Shown: positions 24,525 to 39,685, counted from the first letter of the stretch. The stretch is DNA of 64,000 nt from Niebla homalea (GCA_019925105.1 JAHGAU010000004.1:1922001-1986000); one strand, 5' to 3'. Notes: generated by a model not told the origin, from the letters alone. A program made the numbers and translations.

Positions 24525-26319
24525 CTCTAACGGTCTTAAAAAAGCATTTATCTACTTATATATATTAAAGAATTCGGTTTAATTATACGATTTAATTAAA
24601 AATAACTTATTGTATTTTTGCCTTAATTAACGGTAATAAAAATTACGAAGATATTATTGAAAACCGACCTTTATTATTATTATATTATATATATATAACG
24701 AGAATAATAAGCTATAAATTCATATATATTTATAGAATATTTTAATTATTATTTATCTATTAAATAAACATTAAAATCGAGAAAAATAAAGGCATTTAAA
24801 TAACCCTTTTTTAAATACCCTTATTCGGATATTCTTATTATTACCTTTAATTAATACGGGGACCCCGTTTATACGTATCGGTAAAGCAATATTAATGTTT
24901 ATTAATTAATTATTAACTATTAAAAATTAAAAAGTAAAGAAAAACGATAGCTTTTTTAAAATGCCTTAATTATAAAAGGATAATAATATTTTTTATGCTA
25001 ATAATAAACTTTAACTTTAATTAAGAAAAAAGTATATATATTACCGGATGTTCTAAATTATTATTAAAGAAATTATAATCTATATTTTAATATAAACCGC
25101 TTTTTTAAAGTAAAAGAAATTAAAGTAATTAAAAAAAAATCAAAAAAAACAGTTACCTTAAACGATATAAAACTATTAGTTAATAATTAATAACCGTAAT
25201 AATTAAAATATAAAACTTATTAAGTTAATATGAATAACCGGACCCGATTAAATTATAAATCTTATTAAATTATCCCGAGAATTAAATTATAAGTTTTATA
25301 AAACGACTCCGAGTAATTAACTTATTTATTATGAATAAGACTTTTTAATTTAATTTAGAATATTATATATATTCTTTAAAGACCTAAAGTCAATCCTAAA
25401 GATTATTTTATACCGGGTAAACAGTCTTTTGGGACCTATAAATAATATTAAGTACCTTAATATTAATAAATATATAAGACTCCTTAATAATTATCGGAGT
25501 AATTAAACCGAACCGTATATTTTAATAATAAGAATAATGAAAATAAGATTCCTTAATAAGGCTTAAATAATTATATATACCTCTTAAAGAAATTTTTTTA
25601 TTAAAACGTAAATTATTTAAGCTAAAACTTACTTAAGTAGTAATTAAGTTCTAAATTATTTATGGAGGTTTAAACCCGTTTTTAAAATTCCTGAAAAATA
25701 CCCGTAAATTATATAATAAGCTAACCGGACGTAATAAGCTTTTTACCTTAAGTTATAAATTAAGTAATTAAGAATTAAAAAACTAAAGAATAAATTTAAA
25801 AAATAAATAATAAAAAGAAGTAAATAATAAAACCGATTAAAGAAATTAATAAAAGAAAATAAAGATAAATATACTTATAATAATAATTGGATTATATATA
25901 TATTAAGAATATTCATAAGGATTTATAACGGTTATTAATATAAGGTTTACTTAATTTAACGGTATTGTTTTTAAGGCTTTTCGGTATAAAAGGTGAAAAA
26001 GATTAAAATAAATAACTAAAACTTACTCTAATTTAAAAGGGAAATATAAACTTATAATAGGGTATAATTCATATATACTTATGAAATAACTTAAAAGATT
26101 AGAAGGAACTTTGTTAACGTTATATAATTATATATTAACTTAACTCTTTCCTTAAAAAAAAAAAAAAGTAAAAAAGATAAAAATAAAATATAGTTATTTA
26201 AAGCAACCATAAATCCCTTTCTTTAAAACACCCTTATTAATATTAATAATATATTAATAATAATGTATTTTATTTTATATTCATCTTAATATCCTTAAAA
26301 TAAAAAAAATAAAGTTAAG
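24525..26319. other. AT-rich RIP-degraded DNA upstream of gypsy element E1
   Basis: Possibly 5' parts (leader and gag) of the Ty3/gypsy element that follows. Frames at 25180-25560 read as hydrophilic protein interrupted by RIP-type stops but cannot be assigned to a family. A 14-base poly-A run occurs at about 26155. Confidence 0.4.
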
Positions 26320-29300
26320 TACTATTATATGAATTAAAGAATTAATTACGGTATTATTACTCCCTTTATTATTTTTTTGTTTTTTTTATTAAAAAGAACA
26401 TATATCCTTTTACTTTATATTAAATAAAATATAAAGAAGATTAGGATAAATTTATATAAGTTACGGGGCCATCCCGTATTTATTAATAGTTATAGGTATT
26501 ATTAAGGATTATATAATAATAAACCTTATTAGCCTCTTTTTAAGGAATAATAAAATATTATTAAGAATCTTTTAATTTTTTAAATTTAAAAAGCAAATAA
26601 TTAATATATATAAAATAAAAGAGGCACTTAAATAATTTTAACTATCCTTTTTAATAATAATAATAAAGCTAAATATAAAAGAAAACTCCGTAATACTATT
26701 AATGATCTTAATCCTTACCTTTAAATTATCGGAAACTTTATAATAAAGAATTATTATATAATCCGGGATTAAAACTTTATTCTATAAATTAAAAGAATTA
26801 AATAAATAAAAAAATAAACTAAATAATATATAAAAATAAATCCATAACGTATAAGAAAAGATTAAGAAAAATATTTTCTTTAATTAATAAATAAACGTAA
26901 TAAATATAAGATTTAAAAAAGGCATAATATATTAAATAAAATAGCTAAAAATTAAAGCTTTATTTATAAATAAAGCGATAAATAACGTTATAAAAGAAAA
27001 TATAAAGAACTTTTAACAATTATTAAATTAAAACTTCCTAAAATTAAATCCCGATAACCTTACGGAATAAACGGTAAATAATATTAAAGTATTATTTTAA
27101 AGGATTAATTTGATTTTTAATTATTATAAACGTATATTCCATATTATATATAACTTAAGTAGAAAAAATATTAAACCCGGAAAACCAGAGAATATAATAA
27201 AGAAAATAATTAAATATATATTAAAAGACGTAATTAATCGTTTTAAAAATAATTTAATAAATATAAAGTTCCGTAAACGTTTAATAAAAAACGTATATAA
27301 AAAGTTTAATTTTTATAAAGTATATTTAAGGTAGAATAAGTTACGGAATAAATAAAAAAAAAGCGGGAGTTTAAAAAAGAAAAAAAGGATAAAAAGGTGA
27401 ATTTTATAGCTTAAATATTCATAAATTAACTAAATTATATAAATAAAGACCTTTAAGAAGCTACGTTAAAAATAAATTTAATATATATCGATTACGATGG
27501 AATTATATAAGTATTATATATAAAAAGAATATAATAAATTAAATATCCTTAGAATTATATAAATAAGAAACTTTAAAACGTCTTAATAACATAAATAACG
27601 TTAATATAATTACCGTAAATAATAATACCTTAATAATTTAAATATTAAAACCGACTTTAAAATTTATCTTAATAAAATATTATTAATTAAGCGGAAAATA
27701 TAAATTAAGGACCGTAGAATTATTAATAGAATTTATATATTAATTAAAATATTAAAAAAAAAATTAATTTACTTTAAAATTATTTAATCCGGTTAAGTCT
27801 AAAAACCTTTATATCAATAACTTTAAGTCGTTTAATATAAAATTATACTTTATTTATTATAAGTACTATAATATATATTCTTAATAAAGTATATAAGTTA
27901 TAGATAAAGATATAACGGAAATAACGTAAACTTTAATAAGAAGAAATATATATAAAAGAAGGATTAAGACCGTAAAAACGGATATTACGATACGGATTAT
28001 TAACTATTATTATTTCCTATAACTATACCGCTTAACGATTAATTAAACGTATTAATAAACGTAATAATTATCGCTTTAACTATATAGGAAAAAGGAAAAA
28101 TCCTTAATAAAATCCTTAATAAAAAAGCTATTAATAACTTTAATTATAAAACTATTACCGTAAAAGAAATATATCCCTTTAATAAGGACGTTAACTATAA
28201 AGTAAATATAATAATAAATATAGCCGTAAAGTAATAATAAGTTAAAGATAACGATTTAAAAAAAGGAGTTAAGCTCATATAAACTAAGGAATAAATAAAA
28301 AAAAACCGGGAAAAAAAAATAAAAACCGGGAAAAAAAAAGAATTTTAATAAATTATCGGATTATTAAAAGAGTAAGCTTTAAACGTTAAGCGGATTTTAT
28401 TAATTAATAATATTATATTCTTTATAATTTATTTAATATAATTATTATTATATTTTAAAAAAGAAATAAATTAATTTATAAAGAACGTATTAAACCTTAA
28501 TTATATACGTTAAAAGAAAATTATAATTATTAAGGAAGTTCTTAAGAATAATAAAGAAAAAATATAGGAAACGATTTAGAATAAACGATTTAAAATTAAT
28601 AATATCGTAATCGTAAGTTTAAAATAAAACCTTAAATCTATATTTAATAAAAATAAATGAATATATTTTATAAAAATAATAATTATTTATTAACCGGAAT
28701 AAATAAATAAGTTACTTAATATAAAAGCCGATTAAGGATTAAATATTATTATAATTAACTTAAGTATAATAAAGGAATTACGGATAAAAAAAAGGCCTTT
28801 AAAATTACTTAAAATTAATTACTTAAATATATTAATAATAAACGGAGACTATATATTACTTTATTTATAAATTATATTTAATATCCGAGTTATAAGAATA
28901 ATTAAAGCGGTATAAATATTTATAATATTAAAAAATAATTTAAATTATAATATTTTATTAAAACTTTTATAGTTAAAGTTAATTACGGTTAACTTTAAGA
29001 TTTAAGTAAAGATATTAAAAATTAAGGATGTTATTTATAAATAAAATATTTAATTACTTAAACCTTAAATACGCCCGTTAAGTAAAATATATTAAAAGTT
29101 AATATATAAAAAGTTATATTATAAAAACGTAACAATATTAAAAGAAGAAATTAAGTTTAACTTATTTAAGTATAAAAGTAATAAAGAAAATTTATAAATT
29201 AAATTTAAAAATAATTAAAATAATTAAAATCAATAAACTATAAGAAAAAAAGTTTAAAGAAGAAAATTAACTTTAAAAACGTATATTTTAACGATTAATT

Positions 29301-32300
29301 AATAAGAGAAAAGGGTATATTTATATATTTAAAAAGAAAAGGGAATATATAAAAGATAATCGGAATAAGTAGGGGAAAACTAAGAGCAAATTAAATTAAT
29401 AAAAAAAGGCAGAAGAAATAAGTTAAATAAGAAGTAAATAAGAATAATTAAATAAGAATTTAAAAGAATTAAAAGGGATAAAACGGTAACGGGAGTACTT
29501 AAAAAATAATAAAGAAATTCGGAAATATTAAGGAAATAATAAAGGAACTAAAGAAAATACGGTAAATAGTCCGATTAATAATTTAAAATTAAAAATAAGC
29601 CTTATCTTATATTAATAATAACTTATTAAATAAAAATGGAAAATAATTAGATTTATAAACTTAATACTTAATAAGATAAACGAAAAGATAATATAATATT
29701 TAAACTTATTATTAATTACGTAAAATAGCGTTAAACGGTATAAAGAATATATAATATATAAAGAAGAAACGATATTAATTAAATTAATAATATTTATAAT
29801 AATAAAGACGGATAATTATATATATTAAAAAACCAATAAAAAATTTAAAGAAGTCAATAATAAAAAGAAAAAAGCTATATATTAAAATAATATAAAAAAG
29901 AAGATAAAATAAATAAAAAATTAAAATATTAAGAATTATTTACTTATTATAGAAATTATAATCGTAAGAATTAAATAATTTAATAACTTAATAACTTATT
30001 AAGGGCTATTAAAGTATAAATACGGTATTTATTAAGTCTATTTAAGGTACGTATATGAAATAACGGATAAGTTAATTTTAAAACTATAAAATAAGGAAGT
30101 AAATATTAAAATAAAGCTATTATAAGTTATATTTTTAACGGATAAAAGGGTAATAAAAAAATTAATACGTTAAAGTTATATAAAAAGCTATAAGTATAAA
30201 TAAAGGAAAAAGGTATTATATTAAGGGATATTATCTTAAACAATTAAATATAATTCGAAATACTTTAAGTATTATAAACGTATAAGAATATAAGCGTAAA
30301 AGAATTATATAAAATCCCCGTAACGGACTTACTCTTATATAAAGTAATATTAAGATTAAAAATTAAGTTATATAAAGTTGCCGTTAAGAAATTATTAAAT
30401 AATAAAAGTAATAACTTAAAACGATTATATAATAAGGAATTAAGTTAATTATATATAAGAAATATATATAAGTAAATAAACGAATAAGTATATAGAATAT
30501 ACTCTTTATACTTATAAAGAAAAAAGGTAAAGTTAAATTATAATTTATATTTAATTATTACTTTATATATAAAGTATTATTTACGTTTTATATAAAGCTG
30601 GTAGAAAGAATATATAGTTTGTTAAGAATTTTATTATATAAAATTTTCTTTTAAACGGATATAAAGTATAAATATTAAATAATAAAAATATACTTTAATA
30701 ATTAATATTATCTTACTTTTAATATATTAAGTATTAAATAATTATAGTTTATAAAAATGCCTTAAGGAACGTATATGTTCTTATTTATCTTTATTAAACT
30801 TATAAATATTATATTAAAAGTTATCCTTATATTAAACCCGGAACTATCTTTTTTTTTTATTCTTAAAGGAAAATGTAATTTTATTAACTTAATTTTTTAT
30901 TTTAACGATATCTTTAAAATATATAAGATAAAAAAAGAATAATTTATTTTTTTAAAAGATTATTTTTTCCCTTAAATTCTATAATTAAAGTTAAAGTTAT
31001 TATTTAATAAATTAAAAATTAATATAATAAAAATTAAAGTATTTAAAAAAGACTATAAGGTAAAAAAATATATATAAATTAAATTTAAGAAGTATAAATA
31101 AATACTTAATTAATCCGTACTTTAAAATATAAGAAACGTTAAAGGATTCTTAAATACTATTAATATAATAAGAAAATAAATTAAAAACTTTATAAAAATA
31201 ACTTATTTATTTACCCGCTTAACCGGAAATATAAAATAAAGTTAAAAAAGTTAAAAATTATTTTATTTTAATTTATAAAAAATTCAATAACGGGTGTTAA
31301 AACTTTATTTAAATAAAATTTAAAGATACCGATTTATATATATATTAACGCTTTAAGATACGGAGCCGGATATTATATTATTTAAGTTTAAAACGGTTAT
31401 ACCGTTTTATTTATTTTTAATTTATATATAATAAATAAAACGGAACGTAATTATAATACTTATAAATAAGAATTAATAACTCTTATTACGTTTAAGGAAA
31501 GTTTCTTTTATATATTAAATATAAGAAAAGTTTTAATTATATATATAAATTATAAGTTATTTACGGGGTTTATAAATATAAATTATTATAAGGATATTTT
31601 TATAAAGTAAATAAGTAAATTAAAGAGATTATATATTAAAAATAAATATATAAAGGAAGAAATTAATAAAGCGGCGGATAATTTATTAAAAGTATTATTT
31701 AATAACGTAAATTACGTACTTAATAAGGTAATAAAGAAAATAGCCTTTAAGGTATAAAAGAATAAAAATAATATAATATAATTCTAGAAGAATAATAAAA
31801 AAGGCTATTATATTATATTAAAGGAGCTTATTAAGGAAATAAGGAAGGATAGAATTAACATTTATAATAATATATAAATTACGATATAATAATTAAAAAG
31901 TTAATTAACTTAAAACGTAAAAAGAAAGTTAACGGGGAAAAGCGTAAATAAAAAGAAGAAAATAGATATAAAAGAATTATAATTATAAGAGATAATAGAT
32001 AATAAACCGGTAAGGATATATAATATAAGATTAAATAGTAATTACGAAATAAAACGTATATAAATTAATTATGAATTTATAAAAATATTAAAACTTAAGG
32101 AATTACTTTATTATAAAAATAATAATTAATATATTAATATTATTAAATACCTTAAACTAGAAATAAAATTAAAGGAAAAAGATATAATTTAATAAGTTAA
32201 ATTTAATAAGCAATTTATAAATTATAGATTTAATTTAATTATTAATAAATTACTTTACCGATATAGGAAGCGTTAAATAATATATTTAAAAAAAATAAAA

Positions 32301-32900
32301 ATTATAAATACTTAAAAAGTTTATAATAACGCGGGATATTTCTTATTAAAAATAATATTAAAAAAACTACGGTATTATTATTAATAACCGGATAGAATAA
32401 AGGATATTATAAAATACGTATAAGGGTACCTAGCTTATATAAATTAAATATACGGAAGCCGTATGGTTCTATTAAGTTTAATTAAGGTAAAGACCTTTTT
32501 AATTTATTTAAAACGGACTTTATTAGCCCTTTTAAATAAGTATAAGGCGGTCTTTAATATATCTTTAATATAGTAAACTATTTCTTACGATTTATATAAT
32601 TATTCTATATTACGTTAATTAAAGTAAAGGACGTAATCGTTATATTAAAAAAGTATATAAATTATTACTTAAAACCCATTACAATATATAAAGATATTAA
32701 GAAGGTATTTATAAGTAAAAAAATAGGAAGCTTCTTCCAGTTATATAATATTTAATTTATCTTTATATTAAATATAACGTATAAAATAATAAATATAATA
32801 GAATCTAATAATTAAATTTAATAAAACATAATAAGGAAAACGTAAACTTAATAAAAATATAATTAAATATAACCGGGAAAATTAATAATATTAAATATTA
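26320..32900 (+). mobile_element. Ty3/gypsy retrotransposon E1, gag-pol remnant, RIP-degraded
   Basis: Reading through RIP-type stops gives the order of a Ty3/gypsy polyprotein on the plus strand. A gag-like region covers about 26330-28600; the intact frame 27110-27334 is a fragment of it. A retropepsin-like segment with a Y-N-I-L-L-x-L motif lies near 28950. The reverse transcriptase spans about 30500-31100, with a degraded F-x-D-D box near 30900 and the fungal-gypsy segment L-T-R-L-T-G near 31215-31235. An RNase H follows at about 31300-31700 (R-Y-G-A-G, then T-E-R-N-Y-N-T-Y, ending A-A-D-N-L-S-type). An integrase region with an H2C2-like N terminus starts near 32260. No functional frame remains. 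LTRs were not identified at either end. A partial second copy lies at 45176-55556. Confidence 0.8.
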
Positions 32901-35900
32901 ACTTAAGATATATTAAATATTTAAAGTATATTTTTATTAATATTTTTTTCAGGGTTAAATTAAATATAATATATAAACGGAACGTAATTAAATTAAAAGC
33001 TAAAATACGTATTATAGAAAAAATAATACCGCCTTTAAAAGAAGCAATATATAAAGCCGTTTAAGGATTTATAATAAACCGGGTAAGTATTAAAAAAAGT
33101 TATAAAAGAAGTTAAACGTAATAAAAAATTAATAAAAGAAACGCTATAATAAGGAAATATAAGGTTAAAACCCGTTAAAGGAAAGGCAGTTAATTATATA
33201 ATGGGATTTTACCCTTAATCTTGGAAAACTTAAGCCCCGTTAAGTCGGACCATTTATTATTAAAAGCTTTATAAAAGAATATAAAGCTTTATATATATTA
33301 AAAAAAAAATAGAACTTTTATATTTAACTTATTTTATAAGGATTATCTTAAGGTATTTATATTACGTATCGGGTATTTTAAACCTTCCGATAAATTAAAG
33401 TTAAAAGTAATAAAGAGAATTAAAATCCGGCGGGCATAAATAAGAAACGCTTTAATCCTTTAGAAACCGTTATAATTACCGGTAATATAATTTAAAAAGA
33501 AAAAATATATATAAGTAATATAACGCTATTTCCTTTATATTTCTATTTTATTTACTTTTATATTTTAGTATATTAAGGACCCTAAGAAAATACGGATATA
33601 AAAATTAAAAAAAAGGGGGAAAGAAAAGGAATAAATAGTTACTTAAGTAAGTATAATTAAAAACAAAAAACCAAAAAGAAAAAAGGCAAGAATATAGTAA
33701 AGATTCGGAGGAAATAAGTATAAATAAAAGGATATTAAGCCCTTAATCTTTTATTTATAGTCTTTTTATTTATTATATTATAAGTCATAAAATAACGAGA
33801 TTATAAAAAGTTATAATTATTTATAATTAAAAATATTCCTTTAAAAAGAAAAGAAGAACGTATTAAAAGTATTATATAAATAAAAGTATAGTTAAATATT
33901 AAAGTTATATATTAAAAAATTTATTTAAAAAGACGCCTTTTTTACGGATTATAAATCTAAATATTAAACTTATTATAAATATTACGTTAAGAATATAAAT
34001 AAAATATACTTTTAATATAAATAAAAAAACCATTTTAAATAGCGGGTGGTTAAAGCCGTAATTACGCCCTTAAAATAGGTAATTAAATTCAGAATTAATA
34101 TTTATTGCGGTAATTACGGGGTATAAAACCGTATTAATTATTTTACTTTAAGAGCAAAAGCGAAGGCGGAGTAAAAGGACCGGTATATATATAAAGACGT
34201 AAGTTAAAATAAAAATAACCCGTTATTAAAAAAACAACTTAACGGATAAGCCCGGCAACGCGATTAAAAAAGTTAATAAAATAGCCTAAAGACCAATTAA
34301 GGCTCTGATCCACGAATAACTATATATATACTTTTTTAATAAAACGTATATTAAGATTAAGACTATAATAATATTCATAATAACTACGGTTTAAAGTTAA
34401 AACTAAATAATATAAGTTAAGTATAATAAGCTCGGGAATAATCCGGAATATAAGGTTTATTAAGGTCAATAATATAAAATTAAAGAAAGATATAAACCTT
34501 TCTTTAAAGTATAATTATATTATTTATAGAAGTAATTTTAATCGGAAACGGTTAAGGAGTAGTATTTAAATTAAGGACTTTAAAAACTATCGTATATACG
34601 GGGATAAAATAAAGGGAGGAACTTATTAAAAGAAAGATACTTATAAAAATACAGATAAGGGCTACCACGCGTATATAATATAAATAACGGATTTAAAAAA
34701 AGGAAAAGTTAACGAAGGAACTTAAATAAGTATATCGTTTAAATAAGGAACTAATTAATAATTACATTATATATAAAAAGAAAAAATAACTTATTAAGGT
34801 CGGGATTATTAAAATTTAAATTAAAGATATCCTCGGTTAAGTTTAAGTCGGATAAACCATATTATCTTTTCTTAAGTAATCGTTTACGTAACTCCATTAA
34901 GGTATTAATCCTTAAAAGGGACAAACTATATTTTATATAAGCTTTCCCACGTTAATTAAACTTATACGACCGAGATAAGCCGGCGATATTAATAGGGCCG
35001 GATTAATATAAGGATAATTAACGTAATTAAACTGAAAAGATCGATTAAATAAACGGGCGAAAAGAAAGCGATATAAACGGTTAAATTAATTAAGCGGAAG
35101 GTAAAGGAAATAAACGGAAGGACCGAAATTATTAAAGTAATTAAGTAATAGAACGAGATAATTAAAGAATAAAGGAAGCTATAATAATAATAATCGGGTA
35201 CTAAATATAAAGGATAAAGGAGGGGATACTTATTAAGGCTATAGTTATTAAGTTAATTATAAATTATAATTAACTATAAACCGCGTATAACCTTTTATAT
35301 TAAACTTACGATTAGTATTAAGATTAAAAGGTATATAGCGTATTAAAGAAAAAAGATTTACCTGAATTACGTTTTTATATTAAAAGTCTATAAAGAGGAA
35401 TTAATAATAATTAATTAAAAGTAAATTAATTTAGATATACCTGGATAAAAGCTATAATCGTTTAATTAGTACTTAAAGATATAGTTTAAATAAGCGTTAT
35501 TCAATAAACCCTTAATATAACGGTAATTAATAAAAATAAAACGATAACCGTTATTATTTTATTAATATTGAGTATATGCTTAAATACTTCTATATATATA
35601 AGAAGCGTAAATTTAGATATATACTGTAAAAAGCTCCTAAAAGTAGGAAAGTTAAAATAGGTTAAGGTTATAAAGGACTGACGGATATAACTTTAAATAA
35701 ACTATTTAATTAATATTTAAATAAACCTTAATGATAATAAAGATATATTTATTTAATTTAACGAAGTTAAAAATTAAGGTACGCTTTTTAAGGTATAGGG
35801 ATATAATAGGGGTAATTTTAATTAATATAATTTAAGTTAAAAATCCCGAAAAGATTAAGAGGAAATTAATATAAATATAAAGTAAATAACCGATATTAAA

Positions 35901-36289
35901 GTTAAGAATTTATATATATTTTTAAAAGGATAATTAGTAATTAAGTATAAGATTAAGTTAAATTTAAAATAAATTAATTAAAGTATAAAAAGAATTAAAG
36001 ATTAAAAAAGTTAAAAAAATAAAAGAATTTAAAGAAGTAAAAAGAAATAAAAAAAGCAAATAAAAAAAAAAGGATAAAATAAACGGTTACGCGGTACGAT
36101 TATAAAGTAAAAAAATAATTAAACGTTACTTTTAACGTTTTACTCGCCGACGGAACCGGTTAAAACGGAACTTAATAAATATAATGAATGATATTGTTAC
36201 GTTCAGATAAAACCCCTTTTAATATATTTTCTAAATATGCCTTTATCGGGACGATCATACGTAACCCGTTAAGAGAATGCGGGAATATA
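32901..36289. other. AT-rich RIP-degraded DNA, unassigned
   Basis: May include the 3' end of element E1 (to about 33550) and at least one other decayed element at about 33950-36200 with hydrophilic frames interrupted by RIP-type stops. No domain was recognised with confidence. Confidence 0.45.
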
Positions 36290-36302
36290 ATTATTTATAT
36301 AT

Positions 36303-37035
36303 TGGGGCGAGCGTGGCGGAATGGCATTTTTGAGTGCAGAAGACAAACTACAGAATAATTAAACATTTCAAGGGTAAAGGACGATTTCACTAAGAGCTCT
36401 TAAACCCTATCCGGTAAGTTACGTAATTAATATAGATAAAACAGTAATAAATATTTAACGATTTACCGGTATTTATAGTTAACCTTAAACAAGCTTAGTT
36501 ACCATATAAAGCCGGTAAAAAAGGGTTATAGGGATTTAATGTTAAAAAATTAAAGTTAAGATTAAATAAGGTTAATCCGAAAAGTTACGTAATAAAGTAC
36601 TTAAGGTAAAGTTTAAACGTTAAGAAAAATAAAATTATATAATTAAGGCCGTTTCCCCTTAATTAAGCTTAATATTATTATTAAATCCTTATTATAAATT
36701 ATAACGTTAAAAAGTAGAAAATTCTTAACGGAAATAATAAATTAAGGATTTAAGGTAATTATTAATTTTAATCGGGTTAACGTAAAGATTTAATTATAAT
36801 ATTAAGGTAAATAATTACGGGGGAAAGATTTTTATTTAAATTGGGTTAATATTTAGGGTAAATTAAGGTTAAGTTAACCGATTACGGTTTCCTTTTTCCT
36901 TTTAAAATTAAAGTAATAAATTTAAAATAAATATAAATATTAAAATAATTATAGCTTAACCACCAGCATTAAAGAACGCCGAAATTAACTTAAAATAGCT
37001 AGACTCGTGTATAAATCAATCAATCAATCAATCAA
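36303..37035 (+). mobile_element. SINE-like element, copy 1: tRNA-like head and LINE-type (TCAA)n tail
   Basis: A ~733-bp element flanked by a perfect 13-bp target duplication ATTATTTATATAT (36290-36302 and 37036-37048). It starts GGGGCGAGCGTGGCGGAATGG. TGGCGGAATGG (36314-36324) fits the pol III box A consensus and resembles the D-arm of a leucine tRNA; a box B is weak at best (GGACGATTTC at 36379). The last ~60 bp (AGAACGCCGAAATTAAC ... GCTAGACTCGTGTATAAA) followed by (TCAA)5 match the 3' ends of the LINE copies, while the body does not. It has no ORF. Both elements probably use the same LINE machinery. Confidence 0.8.
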
Positions 37036-37048
37036 ATTATTTATATAT

Positions 37049-38129
37049 AAAGATAACCCCGAGGGTACTTAATATATTAATTAATTAAGGGAAAAATATA
37101 TAAGTAAATAAAAATAAATATTAAGAGTTATAATAAAAAGTATACCTTCGGTAAATATTATTAAGTACAGTATTAAGCGTTAAAGGAATTTATATAAAGG
37201 TTAAAAAGTTATCCGAAGATTAATAGATTATTTATTTATTATTTTTCTTCTTTCCTTTATTTTTTTAAGTAATAATATATAAATAATAATAATTATAATA
37301 AATTATTACCCCCATAATTACTTTTTTAAGACTAATATAATAAATTAATAAAGAGATAATATCAGTAAATAAATACGAGCTAAGTAATTATGTATAACGT
37401 TATCCTAAATATATTAACGAAGAAAGATATTAAAATTTATAATAAAAAAATTTAAATAAAGCTTACTTAAACGATTAAGCCTTTTTAAAACGTACTTAAA
37501 GTTACGTAATGAACCTACTTAAAATATACTTAATAATAACAGGACCAAAAGAGATATTAAAAGTATATAAATAAAGGAATAAGGTAAAAAATAATTAATC
37601 GTAAAATCTAATCCTTATAGGGGGCGGTATTTATAATCTTTTAATAAGCGGGGTAAGGCGTGTTATACTTTTATGCAGATTAAATGTATTATACTTAAAG
37701 TAGATATAAATATAGGTAACTTAAACCCTAGGATAAATAAACGTAGAGCATTAAGGTTACCGTTATTAATAAGTTAGAATAATAAAATTAAAAAGTTACC
37801 CCTAAGAAAATTAAGTCTTAATATACTTATTTAGTATTATTAAATAAAATCTAAAAATAAAGCTATAAGAAAAGTAAGTAAATATATATAAATAACGTTA
37901 AAAAATAAAAACTACTTATTAATAATACGTAATATTAAAAAGGCAATTTTTATTATAAAGGAAGCAATAATAAACTATTATTATATTAATACCTTTTTGA
38001 CTTTTATACTTATAATAATTTAAATTATTAAAAGGATACTATAAGCGGCGAATATACGATTAAAATATATATAAATAAATATAATATAATTTAAAATATA
38101 ATAATATTAAAAATAATACTCTATTATAA
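37049..38129. other. AT-rich DNA, unassigned
   Basis: No recognisable ORF. A slightly GC-richer patch occurs at 37615-37680 (GGGGGCGGTATTTATAATC). Confidence 0.45.
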
Positions 38130-38395
38130 AGGGAACTAAAAAGGAAGAAAATATAAAAGATATTAAACTTACGGATAAATATATAGAGGAATAAAAACAT
38201 TAAAAGGGCTAATTAAAAGTAGAATCGATTTATATATACTTGGAAAAGGAAAAGTATAACGTATTATTATAATAAGCAACCTATACCTTACCAACTTATA
38301 TAAGGGCTGCGGCCTATCTTCAATTGCACTCCACTGCTACCTGCTATTTCATCATTTTTGCTCTTTTATCCCTTCCTATCTTTTTTATACGTATA
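38130..38395 (+). repeat. Dispersed ~260-bp repeat, copy 2
   Basis: Partner of 24262-24524 in the same orientation. The 3' third, from ACTTATATAAGGGCTGCGG to CTCTTTTATCCCTTCC, is less mutated than in copy 1, the reverse of the 5' third. Homology stops at about 38393. Confidence 0.65.
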
Positions 38396-39513
38396 ATTTA
38401 TATCGGACGAAATAAAACGTATTATTTAAGATATCGTTAATTATTATGTAGGATAATTATAATCAGAATTATAATTATAAGTAATATTAAAATCGTCCCG
38501 CCGATTAATATATGTTAAGTTAAAAGATCCTTAAGTTAACTTTTTAAACAATTAATCCTTAAATAACAATATCTTTTTTTATATTATTAATTTATTTAAA
38601 TCGTTATATTAATAAAGTAAATTATTTCCGTTTAACTCCGGACATCGTATATTTAGATTACAATATAGTAAATATTTTTCCACCGCGGTAATATTAAAAT
38701 CAACTAAGGAAAACATTTATAAAGATCTGTTTCAGCTTATTATAAAAGAATAATAATCGATATTATTAAATTATTAAGATATTAATATAATTACCTTTTC
38801 CGATACTTAGATAACTTAAATTTAAACTATATTTACGGAATACGTATAATATAATAATATTGGCCTTATCGGACCATTTAATAAACCCGGTCTTTTAAGA
38901 AAATAAAGACCATTTAAAGCCATATCCGGTTATAACGGAATGATTTAATAAAGTATAGAAGATATTAATTATTTTAACTTAAAGTTTTTAATTAACTATA
39001 AAATAAGTCTTATAATCTAAAACGGTAAAGATATTTAATATTATAATATTTATCTTTTTATTAAACGGATTAAGGATTTTATTAATACTAAAAAAGAGAA
39101 CCTTATTTATAGTAACTTAAATATATATTTTTACGGTTATATACTTATATAATATATTTCCGAATTAATTAAATTACAAAGATCCGCTTCAAGGAGGTAT
39201 TTAATCTCTAAATAATATAATCAATTAATACGCCGATTTAAGCTTTCTTATATAATAGTAATAATTGCTTTTATAATAGAATATTTTATTATTACAGACG
39301 TCCGAGCTAGCCGGGAATTAATTAACTATATTTAATGAATAATTAGCTATATAAAGAACGTTAATTTTAATTTAGTACTTTAATAATTAGATTAAATATA
39401 AATAAATATAAACGTTTCATTCCGTAACGGAATTAATAAATCAGATAAAATAATTATATTATCCGCGTTTATTCAAAAGATTAAAAAGAAGAAAGAAACC
39501 TGGGAAAACCTAT
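38396..39513. other. AT-rich RIP-degraded DNA before a solo LTR
   Basis: Probably the leader or gag part of the gypsy element whose pol is recognisable from about 41700, but no domain is readable here. Confidence 0.4.
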
Positions 39514-39518
39514 ATAAT

Positions 39519-39680
39519 TGTCCCGGTATGGACCTTGGGTGGATTCCTTGGCACGGAGCGGCCTTACCTTGTTCCGGTGCTTGGCGCGCATACTTATATT
39601 TCCTACCTTTATAGCGAAATAGCTACTTATCATATATATTACACCCACTCACTTCATATGCTTTACGCATATCCGTAACA
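39519..39680. repeat. Solo LTR, 162 bp, with 5-bp target duplication
   Basis: Starts TGTCCCGGTATGGACC and ends CATATCCGTAACA (TGT...ACA). It is flanked by the identical ATAAT at 39514-39518 and 39681-39685. It is homologous over its whole length to 55557-55718 and shares the central module (GGCGCGCATACTTATATT ... CATATATATTACACC) with the LTRs at 2580 and 3790. No internal retroelement follows, so it is a solo LTR left by LTR-LTR recombination. It is less AT-rich than its surroundings. Confidence 0.9.
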
Positions 39681-39685
39681 ATAAT

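Noticed and set aside
36303..36400. Functional tRNA-Leu gene
   Set aside because: Only the 5' D-arm-like part fits. No acceptor pairing, clear anticodon arm or box B can be found, and the same head recurs in a mobile element with target duplications.
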